From NCBI GenBank assembly GCA_964519995.1, contig CAZFLY010000005.1, forward strand, positions 1 to 64,000: DNA of 64,000 bases. Direction: 5' to 3'. Positions 35,285-44,935 of this stretch are shown one piece after another; the stretch's first letter is position 1, and each line of letters begins with the position of its first letter. The position numbers and the translations under genes are program-made. The notes under the pieces are model-generated. The model made no database searches, was not told the DNA's origin, and was given only the letters and a program-made list of their open reading frames with translations. The stretch is from CAZFLY01 sp964519995 (lineage in GTDB: Bacteria > Planctomycetota > Phycisphaerae > Sedimentisphaerales > Anaerobacaceae).

Positions 35285-36538
35285 CTAAAGCAACAAACCA
35301 AGCACCTTAAAAGTCCACTCAAATCTCTTTTCCCAGGTATGTTCTTTGACAGCTCTCGCCCGTCCAGCTTTCGCAATTATATTGGCCTCATTCGAATGAT
35401 TGAGATAATACACCACCTTGTCGGCACATTCATCCGGAGTCCGATATGTTACGATCTCGCTACCGACCTCATAGAGATCGTAAAGGTCAGGGTTATCGTG
35501 AGCAAGGTAAAGGCTGCCGGACATAGGACCGTCGAAATCCCTCATCTTCAGAGCATAGAAATCAGTGCAATGACCGATAGTACCGATGCCCAAAACAATA
35601 CGAGATCTTGTAAACAATCCCGGCAAATCTTCCACAGCAACCCTACCATTCGGCCAGTCCTTTCCATAACAAGTCACCTCAACCCCATCCTTCTCGATAG
35701 CCCTGACGATTTCAGAACGTACACCGTAGTTTTTACCTACAAAACACACATCGTAACACTTCTCTTCGGAAGAAGATCCATACAGTTCCGGGTCACTTGC
35801 CTCCGGCAAATAAATAGCAGGGCATCCTTCAACCCTGTACCAAAGACAACATTCTTTTGCAGCCGTACATGCCAAGTCAATCGCCCCAATCAATCCAGAT
35901 GTTCCGCTCCATCCTCTATACGTTCTTCTTCCTCGGAAAGCGTGGCGGTCGTCCATTGAGATGTTTACAACAACAATACCCATACCGCGCACTTTCTGCA
36001 AAGCAGCAGAATCCATGGTTAATCCCCACATTTGTCCTATTACAGCATGAATCGGTCTCTTATTTGTGGCCTGTTCAATCAGTCTTATCAATTGCCTTCC
36101 GTTGTTCATTGCCCTATCTTTTGTTATTCTTTTGGGGGTCTGTCCATATCTTCCGGGTTCACACTCAAAGAGAATAACCTCCCCAAACCTCTTCAATGCC
36201 TGAATAATCCCTCCCAAGTCCTGCCCAAGGTCTGTCCCCACGTATATTATTCTCAACTGGCCTTTGCTCACCGGTTCAGAATTGATCCTCCGCCCTGCTA
36301 ATAGGCGCCGTACCTGAGCAGGGACATCGGCCTCATCGTAAAAGACGCCCCTTCGACGAGCCTCGCTTTCAAAATGCGTTCGCAAAGAAACGTAGTTCCG
36401 TTTGCAAAGAGCCGCTTTAACACGCACATTTACAGCATAAAGAGAAGGAATCTTTTTAAGCTTGCTCCGGAGCACTCTGTCTATAGATTCAGCCCAATTC
36501 CATTCGTAAGGTGATAATATCTCATGCCTGCAAACCAA
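35285..36538 (-). CDS. CgeB-like glycosyltransferase
   Basis: Protein of up to 417 residues resembling the CgeB/glycosyl transferase family 1 group. IIYVGTDLGQDLGGIIQALKRF opens a GT-B fold, and VCFVGKNYGVRSEIVRAI, VTCYGKDWPN, ALKMRDFDGPMSGSLYL and EHTWEKRFEW are typical of the C-terminal lobe. The only long start is TTG at 36,538, so the true N-terminus may be shorter. It sits between a membrane protein and a GT2 in the glycan locus. The donor sugar is unknown. Confidence 0.8.
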   Translation of the reverse strand: MVCRHEILSPYEWNWAESIDRVLRSKLKKIPSLYAVNVRVKAALCKRNYVSLRTHFESEARRRGVFYDEADVPAQVRRLLAGRRINSEPVSKGQLRIIYVGTDLGQDLGGIIQALKRFGEVILFECEPGRYGQTPKRITKDRAMNNGRQLIRLIEQATNKRPIHAVIGQMWGLTMDSAALQKVRGMGIVVVNISMDDRHAFRGRRTYRGWSGTSGLIGAIDLACTAAKECCLWYRVEGCPAIYLPEASDPELYGSSSEEKCYDVCFVGKNYGVRSEIVRAIEKDGVEVTCYGKDWPNGRVAVEDLPGLFTRSRIVLGIGTIGHCTDFYALKMRDFDGPMSGSLYLAHDNPDLYDLYEVGSEIVTYRTPDECADKVVYYLNHSNEANIIAKAGRARAVKEHTWEKRFEWTFKVLGLLL

Positions 36539-36548
36539 TCCCTCACCG

Positions 36549-37949
36549 TTATAGAGCTATCCTTACAAGCTCCAAACATACGTGAGCAACAACAATTATC
36601 AGACAAGCCATTCTCAAGCACTCGAATCTGTGTTTTATCAAGAAGGGCGATGCCGGAATAATTACCAAGGGTAGCGCTATTTGCAAATATCGCTGCGCCA
36701 GCATTGATCCTATCGCCGCACCGGTTAAAAAAACAAGAAAAGCCGCACACAGGAATAGTTGCACTTGTTGTTTAATAACGTGTCGTCTGTTATACCAAAC
36801 CGCAGACAAAACAGTTAAACTTAAAACAGTCTGAGGGTAGTCAACAATCTGATAGGTCAGTAATCCCAGGTTGATTTTCTGATACCAAGGCATGGGAGTT
36901 AGAAGTATATATAATGATCTGCCAATAAGGTTGTCGCCGAAAAAAAGCACAGCATGGCCACCAACGTTAGGTTGCTCCTGCAGTCTAATTGAATCGAGAA
37001 GAAAATCACTCCTTGTGTACAAGAAGATGCAGAGAGTTCCCAAGACACAGAGCGCCAGAATATTGCGTTCTCGTCTTTTGTATGCAAAAATAAAAATGCT
37101 AATAGCCAAAATGGCAACAGGAGCAGTTGCAAATGGAACACGAAGAAATGCCAAACATATTGAAGAAAAGAAAAAAGGGATAAGAGATATAAAGCTTCTA
37201 GAAGTCCACATATACACAATGCTGAAGACTATCATCAAAATCAACATAATCATAAACTGATCACGATATAATGGATTCAGCATAAAAAAGCTTGGCATCA
37301 GCACTGTCAAATACATAGCGCACAAAGTTGAGCCTCTTGAAAATCCCGCATGTTGACATATAGCAACAACTAAAAATGCAGCAAGTCCCATTGCGACAGT
37401 ATTCCACGGAATAGCTACCGCAGGATAAGCATCAAAAGTGGAGTACAATATACCATAAACTACGCTGATACCAGGGTTATTGATAGATCGATAATAATCT
37501 CCGAAAATCGAATACCACAAACCATGGCCACGCAACTCACGAGTACACTTAACGGCGCAAAAGTGGACGGCCTCAACATCTACGCCACTGAATATCTCAA
37601 TCACATCCTTGCCGAAATCGAAAGAGTTAAAATAAGTGAAAACTAAGTAGTAATACAAGAAGGAAAACACGACTTTGAACAACAACAGTATATTCAAGCT
37701 GCGACACACAGCTCTGTTCGCCTCGTTCCTGCAAAGTATTGACAACACGATCAACCATACTATAAGCGCAACAAAACTTGAATATGCCACAGCAAACGGT
37801 TCACTATACACCTCACCTTTAGGCAGAACGCACAATACACCCATTATTAGAATTACGACCAAGAGAAAAAGCATGGGTGACGTTTTTGTTTCTGCCCTAA
37901 TTGCTTGAGCTATCGTGTTGCCGGTCATTATGCCGAAGTAACGAGACAT
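36549..37949 (-). CDS. Polytopic membrane protein, candidate glycan polymerase
   Basis: A 466-residue protein with around ten to twelve hydrophobic segments and no recognised catalytic motif. Loops such as HGLWYSIFGDYYRSINNPG between segments and LNPLYRDQFMI resemble Wzy- or EpsG-like proteins, in which conserved Arg-rich outer loops act in polymerisation. A GT-C-like transferase is the main alternative. The locus has a flippase but no other clear polymerase, which favours the Wzy reading. Low certainty on function. Confidence 0.6.
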   Translation of the reverse strand: MSRYFGIMTGNTIAQAIRAETKTSPMLFLLVVILIMGVLCVLPKGEVYSEPFAVAYSSFVALIVWLIVLSILCRNEANRAVCRSLNILLLFKVVFSFLYYYLVFTYFNSFDFGKDVIEIFSGVDVEAVHFCAVKCTRELRGHGLWYSIFGDYYRSINNPGISVVYGILYSTFDAYPAVAIPWNTVAMGLAAFLVVAICQHAGFSRGSTLCAMYLTVLMPSFFMLNPLYRDQFMIMLILMIVFSIVYMWTSRSFISLIPFFFSSICLAFLRVPFATAPVAILAISIFIFAYKRRERNILALCVLGTLCIFLYTRSDFLLDSIRLQEQPNVGGHAVLFFGDNLIGRSLYILLTPMPWYQKINLGLLTYQIVDYPQTVLSLTVLSAVWYNRRHVIKQQVQLFLCAAFLVFLTGAAIGSMLAQRYLQIALPLVIIPASPFLIKHRFECLRMACLIIVVAHVCLELVRIAL

Positions 37950-38007
37950 CTGCTAACTATTAACACAAAGATATATTTGATTTGGTTCTGATGTTAAAGC
38001 TGAGCAT

Positions 38008-39447
38008 TTACCTTATTTGCTTATATAGCAATAAGCCTCTGGGAGTGGAATGAATAAGTGACAATTGTCCTTTCTCAAATGCATCTTCCACCAATTTCAC
38101 ATACTCGCGATCGTATGTGAAAGCATACGGCTGCTTTATATTGACCAGGATATAGTCCGGCTTGAAGCTGCCATGCCAGTAAAGATGGCGGCGGTTGGCA
38201 AAATGTACCAATAGATCTGCTGTTGTGGCTATTGAATCTTCACTGCTGACAATTTTCTTAATCTCTGACAGTTCAGCAAAATCAACTCTTGCCTTAACAC
38301 TATGAATCTTTAAATACCTCCAGCAAAGAGTCATATTACCTAAAAACGCAGTTAATATAAGAATTAGCACGCTGATCTTCGTCAACAATCTGTATTGCTT
38401 TCGTATAAAAGCATGAATATTTCTGCCCTGCGCTGACTGCAAAGTTGCAAGACCATATATTGAGCCAATGGACAAAAACGTAACCATGGAAAATATGTGC
38501 CAATCAATAGGTTTAATGCCAGCAAGCAAGAACATTGTAAGATCAGGAACAATCAGAATCAGTAAAGCCGGTTTAAACACAGCAGGCAAAAAAGAAAACA
38601 TAACAACCCAGTAGGGCAGGTTATCCAACAGCTCCCTGCGCGCGTCAGCGGATGAATATAACGACAAACACTTGCTGATCATACCCACTGCGTGTCGATT
38701 CTGGAAATTCCCTAAGAGAGGATAAATCCACATACCAACAAGGCCAAACAAACATGCCATCGCAAGTGTCACCCAACCGTATTTTCTATATTCGGGCACA
38801 AAAAGCAGGATAATACCTGCCATGATACCCGTGAAAACAAGGCTCTCTTTAAGCCCCATCAATATTATCAAAATGACCGAAAAGGTCTTGAATCTGTTAT
38901 TGATTAGCGCCAGAACTGCACCGGCTAGCAATAAAGGAATCAAGCAATCATGATGAAAACCATAGACACTGTCGACTGTTGCCATAACAGTAGATGGGTG
39001 AAATAGAAATCCCACAGCACAAAACAACGCCAATATTTTGCTTCTCAAGATATCTCGCCCAATAACATAAAGCAATGTCCCCGTCAATGTGACTGCCAAA
39101 GAATGAGTGACAAGTAAAGTGCCACAAAATGGTAATAGTTTATAGAGTGGCACAAACAAAAGAATAGAGGGCGCAAAATGGTCCTTCAAAAACGTCCGCC
39201 AGCCATACAAGTCGTGAAGGTATTCAGTAAACAAAAAATGCCTGTGAAAGTCAGTATTCCAGAACATATTCATGTATAGTGCTATATCAGAAGTCAAGTA
39301 AGACTTTCTATAATAGCTGAACTTGATAAAGAGCGTGGACAAAAAAAACAATAACAATAATAACAGTAAAATCACCTCACATGTGATCAGCTTTGGTTTA
39401 GAAGGTCCCCTCGTTCGTATTCTAGAAAAAAAATTTATACTCATCAT
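38008..39447 (-). CDS. DUF2079 family membrane protein
   Basis: A 479-residue polytopic membrane protein of the DUF2079 type: after the first membrane helix comes SDIALYMNMFWNTDFHRHF, then FLKDHFAPSILLFVPLY, the two characteristic loops. Members are thought to be GT-C-like transferases that use polyprenyl-phosphate sugars, with the Asp in the first outer loop acting in catalysis, but this is inferred from fold. The C-terminal 100 residues are soluble. It follows the DUF268-type methyltransferase gene. Confidence 0.78.
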   Translation of the reverse strand: MMSINFFSRIRTRGPSKPKLITCEVILLLLLLLFFLSTLFIKFSYYRKSYLTSDIALYMNMFWNTDFHRHFLFTEYLHDLYGWRTFLKDHFAPSILLFVPLYKLLPFCGTLLVTHSLAVTLTGTLLYVIGRDILRSKILALFCAVGFLFHPSTVMATVDSVYGFHHDCLIPLLLAGAVLALINNRFKTFSVILIILMGLKESLVFTGIMAGIILLFVPEYRKYGWVTLAMACLFGLVGMWIYPLLGNFQNRHAVGMISKCLSLYSSADARRELLDNLPYWVVMFSFLPAVFKPALLILIVPDLTMFLLAGIKPIDWHIFSMVTFLSIGSIYGLATLQSAQGRNIHAFIRKQYRLLTKISVLILILTAFLGNMTLCWRYLKIHSVKARVDFAELSEIKKIVSSEDSIATTADLLVHFANRRHLYWHGSFKPDYILVNIKQPYAFTYDREYVKLVEDAFEKGQLSLIHSTPRGLLLYKQIR

Positions 39448-39474
39448 GCTCCGACTTTGTTGAGTTGGGCCGCT

Positions 39475-40242
39475 TTACTTTGAGAACAAAAACAAACCAC
39501 ATCCATAGTCACAGTTCCACCCCTGCTCAAGGGTTGCATCAGTAATTATACCCAGACCAGAATCATCAATTAGAGAGAATTTTTTCAGTTGAAGGTCTGA
39601 AAAAGCCTCGATAATAGTCCGAGGATTAAAAATCCGATGAGAGTCAAAACACAATCGTTCCCTGCCTACAGGCGTACTAAAGATCAACAATCCTCCCGGC
39701 TGTAAAACTCTGGAAATCTCGCGAGCAGCGTGCAAGTAGCCATCAGGATCTACTGCATCTCCATAACGCCCAAGTCCAATATGCTCAAGCACATGCAGAC
39801 AGCTTAACACAGGTACAGAATCATTTTCAAAAGGCAGCTTCTCAATCGTAGCCTGAATAAAACCAAGGCCCTCGACCTGTCCCTGTAGTGGCCTGACATC
39901 TACGACACAGACATCGCAATATGGCAGTATGTGAGCAACAAATCCGTCGATCCGCGATCCCAAATCCACCAGTTTTTTTGGACCCCTCTCGTAGACTATC
40001 CGCGCTGCCCAAAGGTCTTGGTGGAAGTAGTGCCCTGTTGCCGCACCGGCCTTTTGAAAACGGTCGTGGGAATTGTACCAAATGTTCCTGACACGCAAGG
40101 GAAACCTCCCATTTTTATTGCCCTGCCAGTATCTGAATGAATTCATGACAAAGTAAGGCAATGCCCTGTATTTATTGATTGTCCTAATCGGATCGAAGAA
40201 AATGCTGCTGAACTGACTGCGAAAGATACTAAGCGACCGCAT
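39475..40242 (-). CDS. SAM-dependent methyltransferase-like protein (DUF268 group)
   Basis: A 255-residue protein with a methyltransferase-type Rossmann core: KLVDLGSRIDGFVAHIL as the SAM loop, CVVDVRPL as the acidic strand, and CLHVLEHIGLGRYGD followed by EISRVLQPGGLLIFSTPVG. The overall form fits the DUF268 group found in glycan loci. It probably methylates a sugar or its precursor. Acceptor unknown. Confidence 0.78.
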   Translation of the reverse strand: MRSLSIFRSQFSSIFFDPIRTINKYRALPYFVMNSFRYWQGNKNGRFPLRVRNIWYNSHDRFQKAGAATGHYFHQDLWAARIVYERGPKKLVDLGSRIDGFVAHILPYCDVCVVDVRPLQGQVEGLGFIQATIEKLPFENDSVPVLSCLHVLEHIGLGRYGDAVDPDGYLHAAREISRVLQPGGLLIFSTPVGRERLCFDSHRIFNPRTIIEAFSDLQLKKFSLIDDSGLGIITDATLEQGWNCDYGCGLFLFSK

Positions 40243-40266
40243 GCAAATCCCATCGTCCTTTATATA

Positions 40267-41250
40267 CTACCCATCGACTTCAGCTAACGCACACAGTTTT
40301 CGCGCACATATTTCATCGGACATGTTCTTCAGCACCCATGACCGCGGGTGATAGTGGAGCTGGCCGTTCTCCCACTTGCTTAGCAATCGTTCGAAGGTCT
40401 CCGGACCGTCAAAGAAACTACCGTTTTGTTTTGTTAGATATGGTGCGCTGGATGTGTGTATAGTCCTACCGCTGATAGTATTTGTATCACTGTACCAAAG
40501 TAATGCAGGCACATCCATAGACCACGCTTCTGCCCAAGCAATGCCCTGACTCTCACTTCTGCTGAAGCCAACCATCATGCTGGAAAGCTGCAATGCACTG
40601 TGATACTCTTCACGCATATAACCGCCGGATTTTATCAGGCTTATCTTGTATTCTCTTCTCGACAAAACCTTAATATAATCTGACAATGAAGGAATAGTAC
40701 CAGCGGCATGTTTCTCAAACAGCAATACTTGCCTGCTGTTGGTAGCAGCTCCATTAGGCTTCCAATAGCTCGTGTCTACACCAGCCGGCCATGCAACGCA
40801 CCGACCCTCCAGGTCCGGACAATCCTCAACATAGAGCTTGCACGTCCAATCACTAGGCGTGATACACAAATCAACTTCCGGGGCAGATAGCTCTTTGCAG
40901 TCTGATGGAAACACTACGATATTTGGTCCTGCCAGAAGCCGACAGATACGGCCTTGCTGTTTCCACCTGATTGCTTGGCGCAGCGCAGTCTTATTGCTCA
41001 GCACGAGTAAGTAGTTGGTAAGATCTGATTCAGATTTTGGATTGTAATTATGAGGCACTCCGATCTTCCGGAGACCTTCCACCAAACTGCGAGTAACCGC
41101 TGAATGTCCGCGATAGACGGACCGCCTATACAACGGTAGCGGTTTGATCATTCTTCTTATGGCTCGTCCGACACGCTTCGCCTGTTCGCTAAAAAGATAT
41201 CTGCCAACGGGGATAGGGTCGGTCAATACCGTAAGTTTTGGTCGTACCAT
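40267..41250 (-). CDS. Glycosyltransferase-like protein (GT-B)
   Basis: A 327-residue protein that looks like a GT-B glycosyltransferase: LLAGPNIVVFPSD and PAGVDTSYWKP at the domain junction, and SRSESQGIAWAEAWSMDVPAL as the donor-binding region with acidic residues in the expected spacing. The similarity is weaker than for the other GT genes here. It lies directly after a large GT-C-like protein gene in the same direction. Confidence 0.7.
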   Translation of the reverse strand: MVRPKLTVLTDPIPVGRYLFSEQAKRVGRAIRRMIKPLPLYRRSVYRGHSAVTRSLVEGLRKIGVPHNYNPKSESDLTNYLLVLSNKTALRQAIRWKQQGRICRLLAGPNIVVFPSDCKELSAPEVDLCITPSDWTCKLYVEDCPDLEGRCVAWPAGVDTSYWKPNGAATNSRQVLLFEKHAAGTIPSLSDYIKVLSRREYKISLIKSGGYMREEYHSALQLSSMMVGFSRSESQGIAWAEAWSMDVPALLWYSDTNTISGRTIHTSSAPYLTKQNGSFFDGPETFERLLSKWENGQLHYHPRSWVLKNMSDEICARKLCALAEVDG

Positions 41251-41264
41251 CTTGTCAAGTAACC

Positions 41265-43193
41265 TTAGCCTCTAATCAGTCCAAAAATAGTAGAACCATA
41301 TTTTTCATCGTGGAAGTCCTTCCACCGTTTCCATCCAAGGAGTCTAAAAGCTGATATGATTCGCTCAGCATCCTCCACACGTCCGATCAGAACAATCCCT
41401 ATGTCATGGTTCTCGGTCACCTGACCAGGAAAGTTGTGGTCATACCAGGGAACGGTGATACTGTTCCTGAGCCGCCTCCACCGTATAAAATCCTTCATCG
41501 TGTAGCCGTAGACAACGGTATTGAAGTTTGCATTATAATCGTCCACTATATACGTTTTGCCCGAATAGCCACATTTGATAACAGCCTCAATCGCTTTTTC
41601 GTAGTTGTAAAAGTCATGTGACAAAACGACTGTTGCATAATTAGGATGAGACATCTTTTGACGCTGGTCCACAGAGGCATTGTACGTGGGCAGATTAATA
41701 AAAGAAAAACCATTGAAGCATAATAGCGACAGTAGAAGTGCCGGATTAAACAGCTTTGAGAAAGAAGCGAGCCTAGAAATCAACAACACTATATTTGCCA
41801 GTCCCAGTACTGCAAAGGGGACGACATACTCAGCCTGATACCTTCCAATGCCCCAGATGACAGGCCTTATGAAATAGAAAATAGAATAGCCGGCAACAAA
41901 AAAAAGAAAAATAACACCTGTACTCACAACAGTTTGCTTGTTGAGAGGCAGGAACGCAAAGCCAAAACACACAACCCACGGGATCATGACCGAATTCAAA
42001 ATGACTCTGGGACCTATTCCAGACGTCAATGAAAAGGCGACACGCTGCAGGCCGGACGTATCTGCCGCAATATAATTAACCTCGCTGGGATTATAGCTTG
42101 CTGGTGTGCCAACAATGATGCTTCTTGCTGTGAATGGGACCATTACAATGATAGGAGCAATGATAAGAAAAACGCTGCTGAACTCAATGCTGTGCCGGTT
42201 GTCATAGAGCCATTTAACAAAAAACACACCCAGTGGCACAAACGCAACAAAAGCTGACTGCCTCATCAAGGAAAAGATCGAGATGAGACTGAACCATCTA
42301 ATCCAATAGATTGCAGGCTGCTTTTCTCGGCACTGCTGCAGAACAACGACTAATAACAATAATGACCAGATACAGGCGGTCCAGATAGATGGCTCAACAA
42401 TCAAACCCGTATGCCATAGAACGGGAATTGTCCCTACCACCAGTCCAAATAGCCAGGACTGCAAAATGGGCAGACTCCGAGATAGAATCCTCTGCACAAA
42501 ACACATGAAAAGGATAAGAAATGCAAACTGGGGCAATCGATAGGCGAAAGCGGTCGAAGACAATAACGAGCCGGAAACCCATAAGGGAAAAAGTCTGAAA
42601 GGAGGGTGCGGACTATGACCAAGGTTCACAAAGGCTGCAGCCAATTTGATTAGAACAAAGACACCTGTCAGTACAAACGCCTTTGGCCAGCTCAGTTTTC
42701 TAAAGTAGTACAGTCCTATCAGGAGCAGAACGAGACCCATAATGTCTAAAACCCACAAAATCATCTTGAACGGAACTTCGCCAAAATGCTCATTAAATAG
42801 AAGGCCTAAAGCATATGTGAGAGCCCTAAAATGAAACTGGCTGTCTTGAGCATGAACAACTTCATCAGAGACAAGAGACCGTCCCAAATCATCAAAAGAA
42901 AGAGGAAGCAAAATGAAAAAATATGACAAGACTATTAGAAGGTCCCTACCTGTTACTTCAATCCTATCTCTGTAAACATTGCTCAGAGTTTGGTTAAGCA
43001 GGAAGTATAGAAGTATCGTGAAAATACCCACCGTCGCTAATACCGACAAGGCGAAGAACACATAAGAGACAGACGAATCACCCACGGCCAAAGGGGCACC
43101 AAAGAGACTGAATGACCAGAAGACTACGAAAGCTAATATGGCTGCCCAATTAAAATCCAGGACTATTTTTCTTCGCAATAAATCGCCCATCAC
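41265..43193 (-). CDS. Large polytopic membrane protein, GT-C glycosyltransferase-like
   Basis: A 642-residue protein with an N-terminal membrane domain of about a dozen helices and a soluble tail of about 140 residues, the architecture of GT-C enzymes (ArnT/PMT-like). The first outer loop has SLVSDEVVHAQDSQFHFRAL, with acidic residues (DE) where GT-C enzymes hold the catalytic Asp. Such enzymes transfer sugars from polyprenyl phosphate on the outer face. The neighbouring DPM1-like GT2 and GtrA-domain protein could make and flip that donor. Confidence 0.72.
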   Translation of the reverse strand: MMGDLLRRKIVLDFNWAAILAFVVFWSFSLFGAPLAVGDSSVSYVFFALSVLATVGIFTILLYFLLNQTLSNVYRDRIEVTGRDLLIVLSYFFILLPLSFDDLGRSLVSDEVVHAQDSQFHFRALTYALGLLFNEHFGEVPFKMILWVLDIMGLVLLLIGLYYFRKLSWPKAFVLTGVFVLIKLAAAFVNLGHSPHPPFRLFPLWVSGSLLSSTAFAYRLPQFAFLILFMCFVQRILSRSLPILQSWLFGLVVGTIPVLWHTGLIVEPSIWTACIWSLLLLVVVLQQCREKQPAIYWIRWFSLISIFSLMRQSAFVAFVPLGVFFVKWLYDNRHSIEFSSVFLIIAPIIVMVPFTARSIIVGTPASYNPSEVNYIAADTSGLQRVAFSLTSGIGPRVILNSVMIPWVVCFGFAFLPLNKQTVVSTGVIFLFFVAGYSIFYFIRPVIWGIGRYQAEYVVPFAVLGLANIVLLISRLASFSKLFNPALLLSLLCFNGFSFINLPTYNASVDQRQKMSHPNYATVVLSHDFYNYEKAIEAVIKCGYSGKTYIVDDYNANFNTVVYGYTMKDFIRWRRLRNSITVPWYDHNFPGQVTENHDIGIVLIGRVEDAERIISAFRLLGWKRWKDFHDEKYGSTIFGLIRG

Positions 43194-43255
43194 TCATTAT
43201 TACCTTAACGCATATGTAAGTAGCTCACAGATTATCAATCAATATGTCCAACCAA

Positions 43256-43855
43256 TCACAACCACTTTTCAAAGTTTCGAAGGTCGGTACATATAGCGTC
43301 AAACACAATACCCTTTTCAGACAAGTATTTCCTATATACTGGAATCTCGTCGGCCCTTCGCTGCAGTTCTGGTGATACAAGACACAGCTTGAATCCAGCG
43401 TGCTTAAGAAGACCGTAATTGTCCCGGTCGATTGGCAACTTAGTGAAACAATCAATCCATACCCATTTGATTTTTCCCTTCAGCGTCATAATCGTGTCCA
43501 GTTTCTCATACTCAGAAAATCGAACAGCGATATTGTCCTCACCCTCGCTGATCAACTGATGGACCATTGGAAACGAGCAATCGAGAAAAAAGTATTTCGT
43601 GATACAATACTCATTTATCAACTCACGCACATTGGGCTCGATGCGCTCGCTTTTAATATTTAGGATCATCGTGCCGTGGGTATAATTTCTGAGATACTCT
43701 TCAAAATCATCGCCATCTTTGAAAGGCTCATGCTGCAAGATGAGTCGCCCATTATGATCCCGCAAATCTATCTCAACTCCGTACCAACTCGGAAGGCACT
43801 TAAGCTGCTCTATAGCATTTACGCGATGGGCAATAAGTTCAGGCTCAGATCTCAT
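43256..43855 (-). CDS. GDPD-like (PLC-type) phosphodiesterase
   Basis: A 199-residue protein resembling the glycerophosphodiester phosphodiesterase TIM barrel, though shorter than the usual 240. The catalytic set is present in order: IAHRVNAIE (His-Arg), GVEIDLR (Glu-x-Asp) and LILQHEPF (His). Later strands (MILNIKSE, YFFLDCSF, VWIDCFT) follow the barrel pattern. Its presence in a glycan locus suggests work on a phosphodiester in the glycan or its precursor. No signal peptide, so it is cytoplasmic. Confidence 0.75.
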   Translation of the reverse strand: MRSEPELIAHRVNAIEQLKCLPSWYGVEIDLRDHNGRLILQHEPFKDGDDFEEYLRNYTHGTMILNIKSERIEPNVRELINEYCITKYFFLDCSFPMVHQLISEGEDNIAVRFSEYEKLDTIMTLKGKIKWVWIDCFTKLPIDRDNYGLLKHAGFKLCLVSPELQRRADEIPVYRKYLSEKGIVFDAICTDLRNFEKWL

Positions 43856-43968
43856 TGAAGATCAATAACGACCTATAGAATACTGCGTGGTCGATGGTTG
43901 GTTTTGACAGAGTAGATTTCTTTAAGCATCAAAGGCAACTTCTACAGACAGATGCGGTGTGTCACGAG

Positions 43969-44207
43969 TTATTTAATCCAAGGCCTTTCTCCAATTAGGC
44001 GAAGAGTTCCTTCCCAATCATCACCTTGGCCCCGTTGATAATCTGAATTCCAGACACACTTGATGATCAGCTCCTTACAGAGGATGCCGGAGACCTCCTT
44101 TTTCTTCAGCAAAAGCGTCCCATGTATGTTCCTGATCCCAAAAGACCCACCGTATTTCCCGCTGCCGATGCTGTAACAAGGACGATTACCTCCTACAGCG
44201 AAAACAT
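43969..44207 (-). pseudogene. Orphan open frame with no start codon, possible gene remnant
   Basis: Downstream of the GT2 gene, a different minus-strand frame stays open for about 80 codons to a TAA at 43,969, encoding for example DVFAVGGNRPCYSIGSGKYG and WEGTLRLIGERPWIK. It has no start near its beginning. A second frame in the same stretch reads REIRWVFWDQEHTWDAFAEE before a stop. Both look protein-like, so I suspect a frameshifted C-terminal remnant of a lost gene. I do not recognise the family. The rest of 43,856-44,185 holds nothing else visible. Confidence 0.3.
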
Positions 44208-44923
44208 CTGTCCCGCCATGACATAAGGAAAATGTTTACAAGGTAAGCAGCGATAGTTGTAGATTTTTTCAGAAATGTGCTCGCCCACTTAGATTCGCCG
44301 TACAGTCTTTGTTCAAACTGCACATCAATTGTCTTGACGCTAAGCCCCTGTCGGCAGGCCACATAAAGGACATACGTGTCATAAGAGAAGTCTCTCACAG
44401 GTCTGTTCATAGCCTGAAGCAAGGAGCAATGGAAGACCTTTGGCTGCGCGTTGATATCGACTATTCTTACGCCCGTGCAGAGGAACGTGACAATTTTGAG
44501 CCAGCGAGTGAAAAAGTTGTTTTGATCACGGCCTGGCCGAAGGCCTTTGATAATTGTACGGTGAATGTCCACTGACCCATTCTCGATCAGCTTAAAAGCT
44601 CTAAAAATGTCCTCCGGCGGGGTCTGGACATCCGCGTGCGAGTAGGCAAGGATATCTCCTTGGGCAGCTCGTAGACCCGCATGAATCCCGTGACCATATC
44701 CTACGTTCTTCTCAATGGTTACGACGCGTAAAAAGCAATACTTTGGATCATTCTGTAGTTCCTTAATAACTTCAGCTGTGTTATCTGTTGAGCCATTATC
44801 TACAAGAATTAGTTCGAAATCCCAATCTTTTGCTAATTTGTGGAATCTCTCCAACAAAACAGGAATATTGCCCGATTCGTTATAACAAGGAAGAACGATA
44901 GATAGTTTCAGAGTTTTGCTCAT
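44186..44923 (-). CDS. Glycosyltransferase family 2 (DPM1/polyprenyl-phosphate type)
   Basis: GT-A enzyme of 245 residues: LSIVLPCYNESGNIPVLLER, ILVDNGSTDNTAEVI, and VGYGHGIHAGLRAAQGDIL followed by the DXD-like SHADVQTPPEDIF. This form is typical of enzymes that load a sugar onto polyprenyl phosphate. It has one hydrophobic segment near the C-terminus (IAAYLVNIFLMSW). Together with the GtrA domain and the GT-C protein it would form a three-part modification system. The C-terminus may be shortened, since another frame continues beyond it. Confidence 0.85.
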   Translation of the reverse strand: MSKTLKLSIVLPCYNESGNIPVLLERFHKLAKDWDFELILVDNGSTDNTAEVIKELQNDPKYCFLRVVTIEKNVGYGHGIHAGLRAAQGDILAYSHADVQTPPEDIFRAFKLIENGSVDIHRTIIKGLRPGRDQNNFFTRWLKIVTFLCTGVRIVDINAQPKVFHCSLLQAMNRPVRDFSYDTYVLYVACRQGLSVKTIDVQFEQRLYGESKWASTFLKKSTTIAAYLVNIFLMSWRDRCFRCRR

Positions 44924-44935
44924 AACAAATTACCA

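Noticed and set aside
35282..35959. Plus-strand frame of 225 codons
   Set aside because: It is antisense to the CgeB-like glycosyltransferase. Composition and lack of motifs mark it as a shadow.
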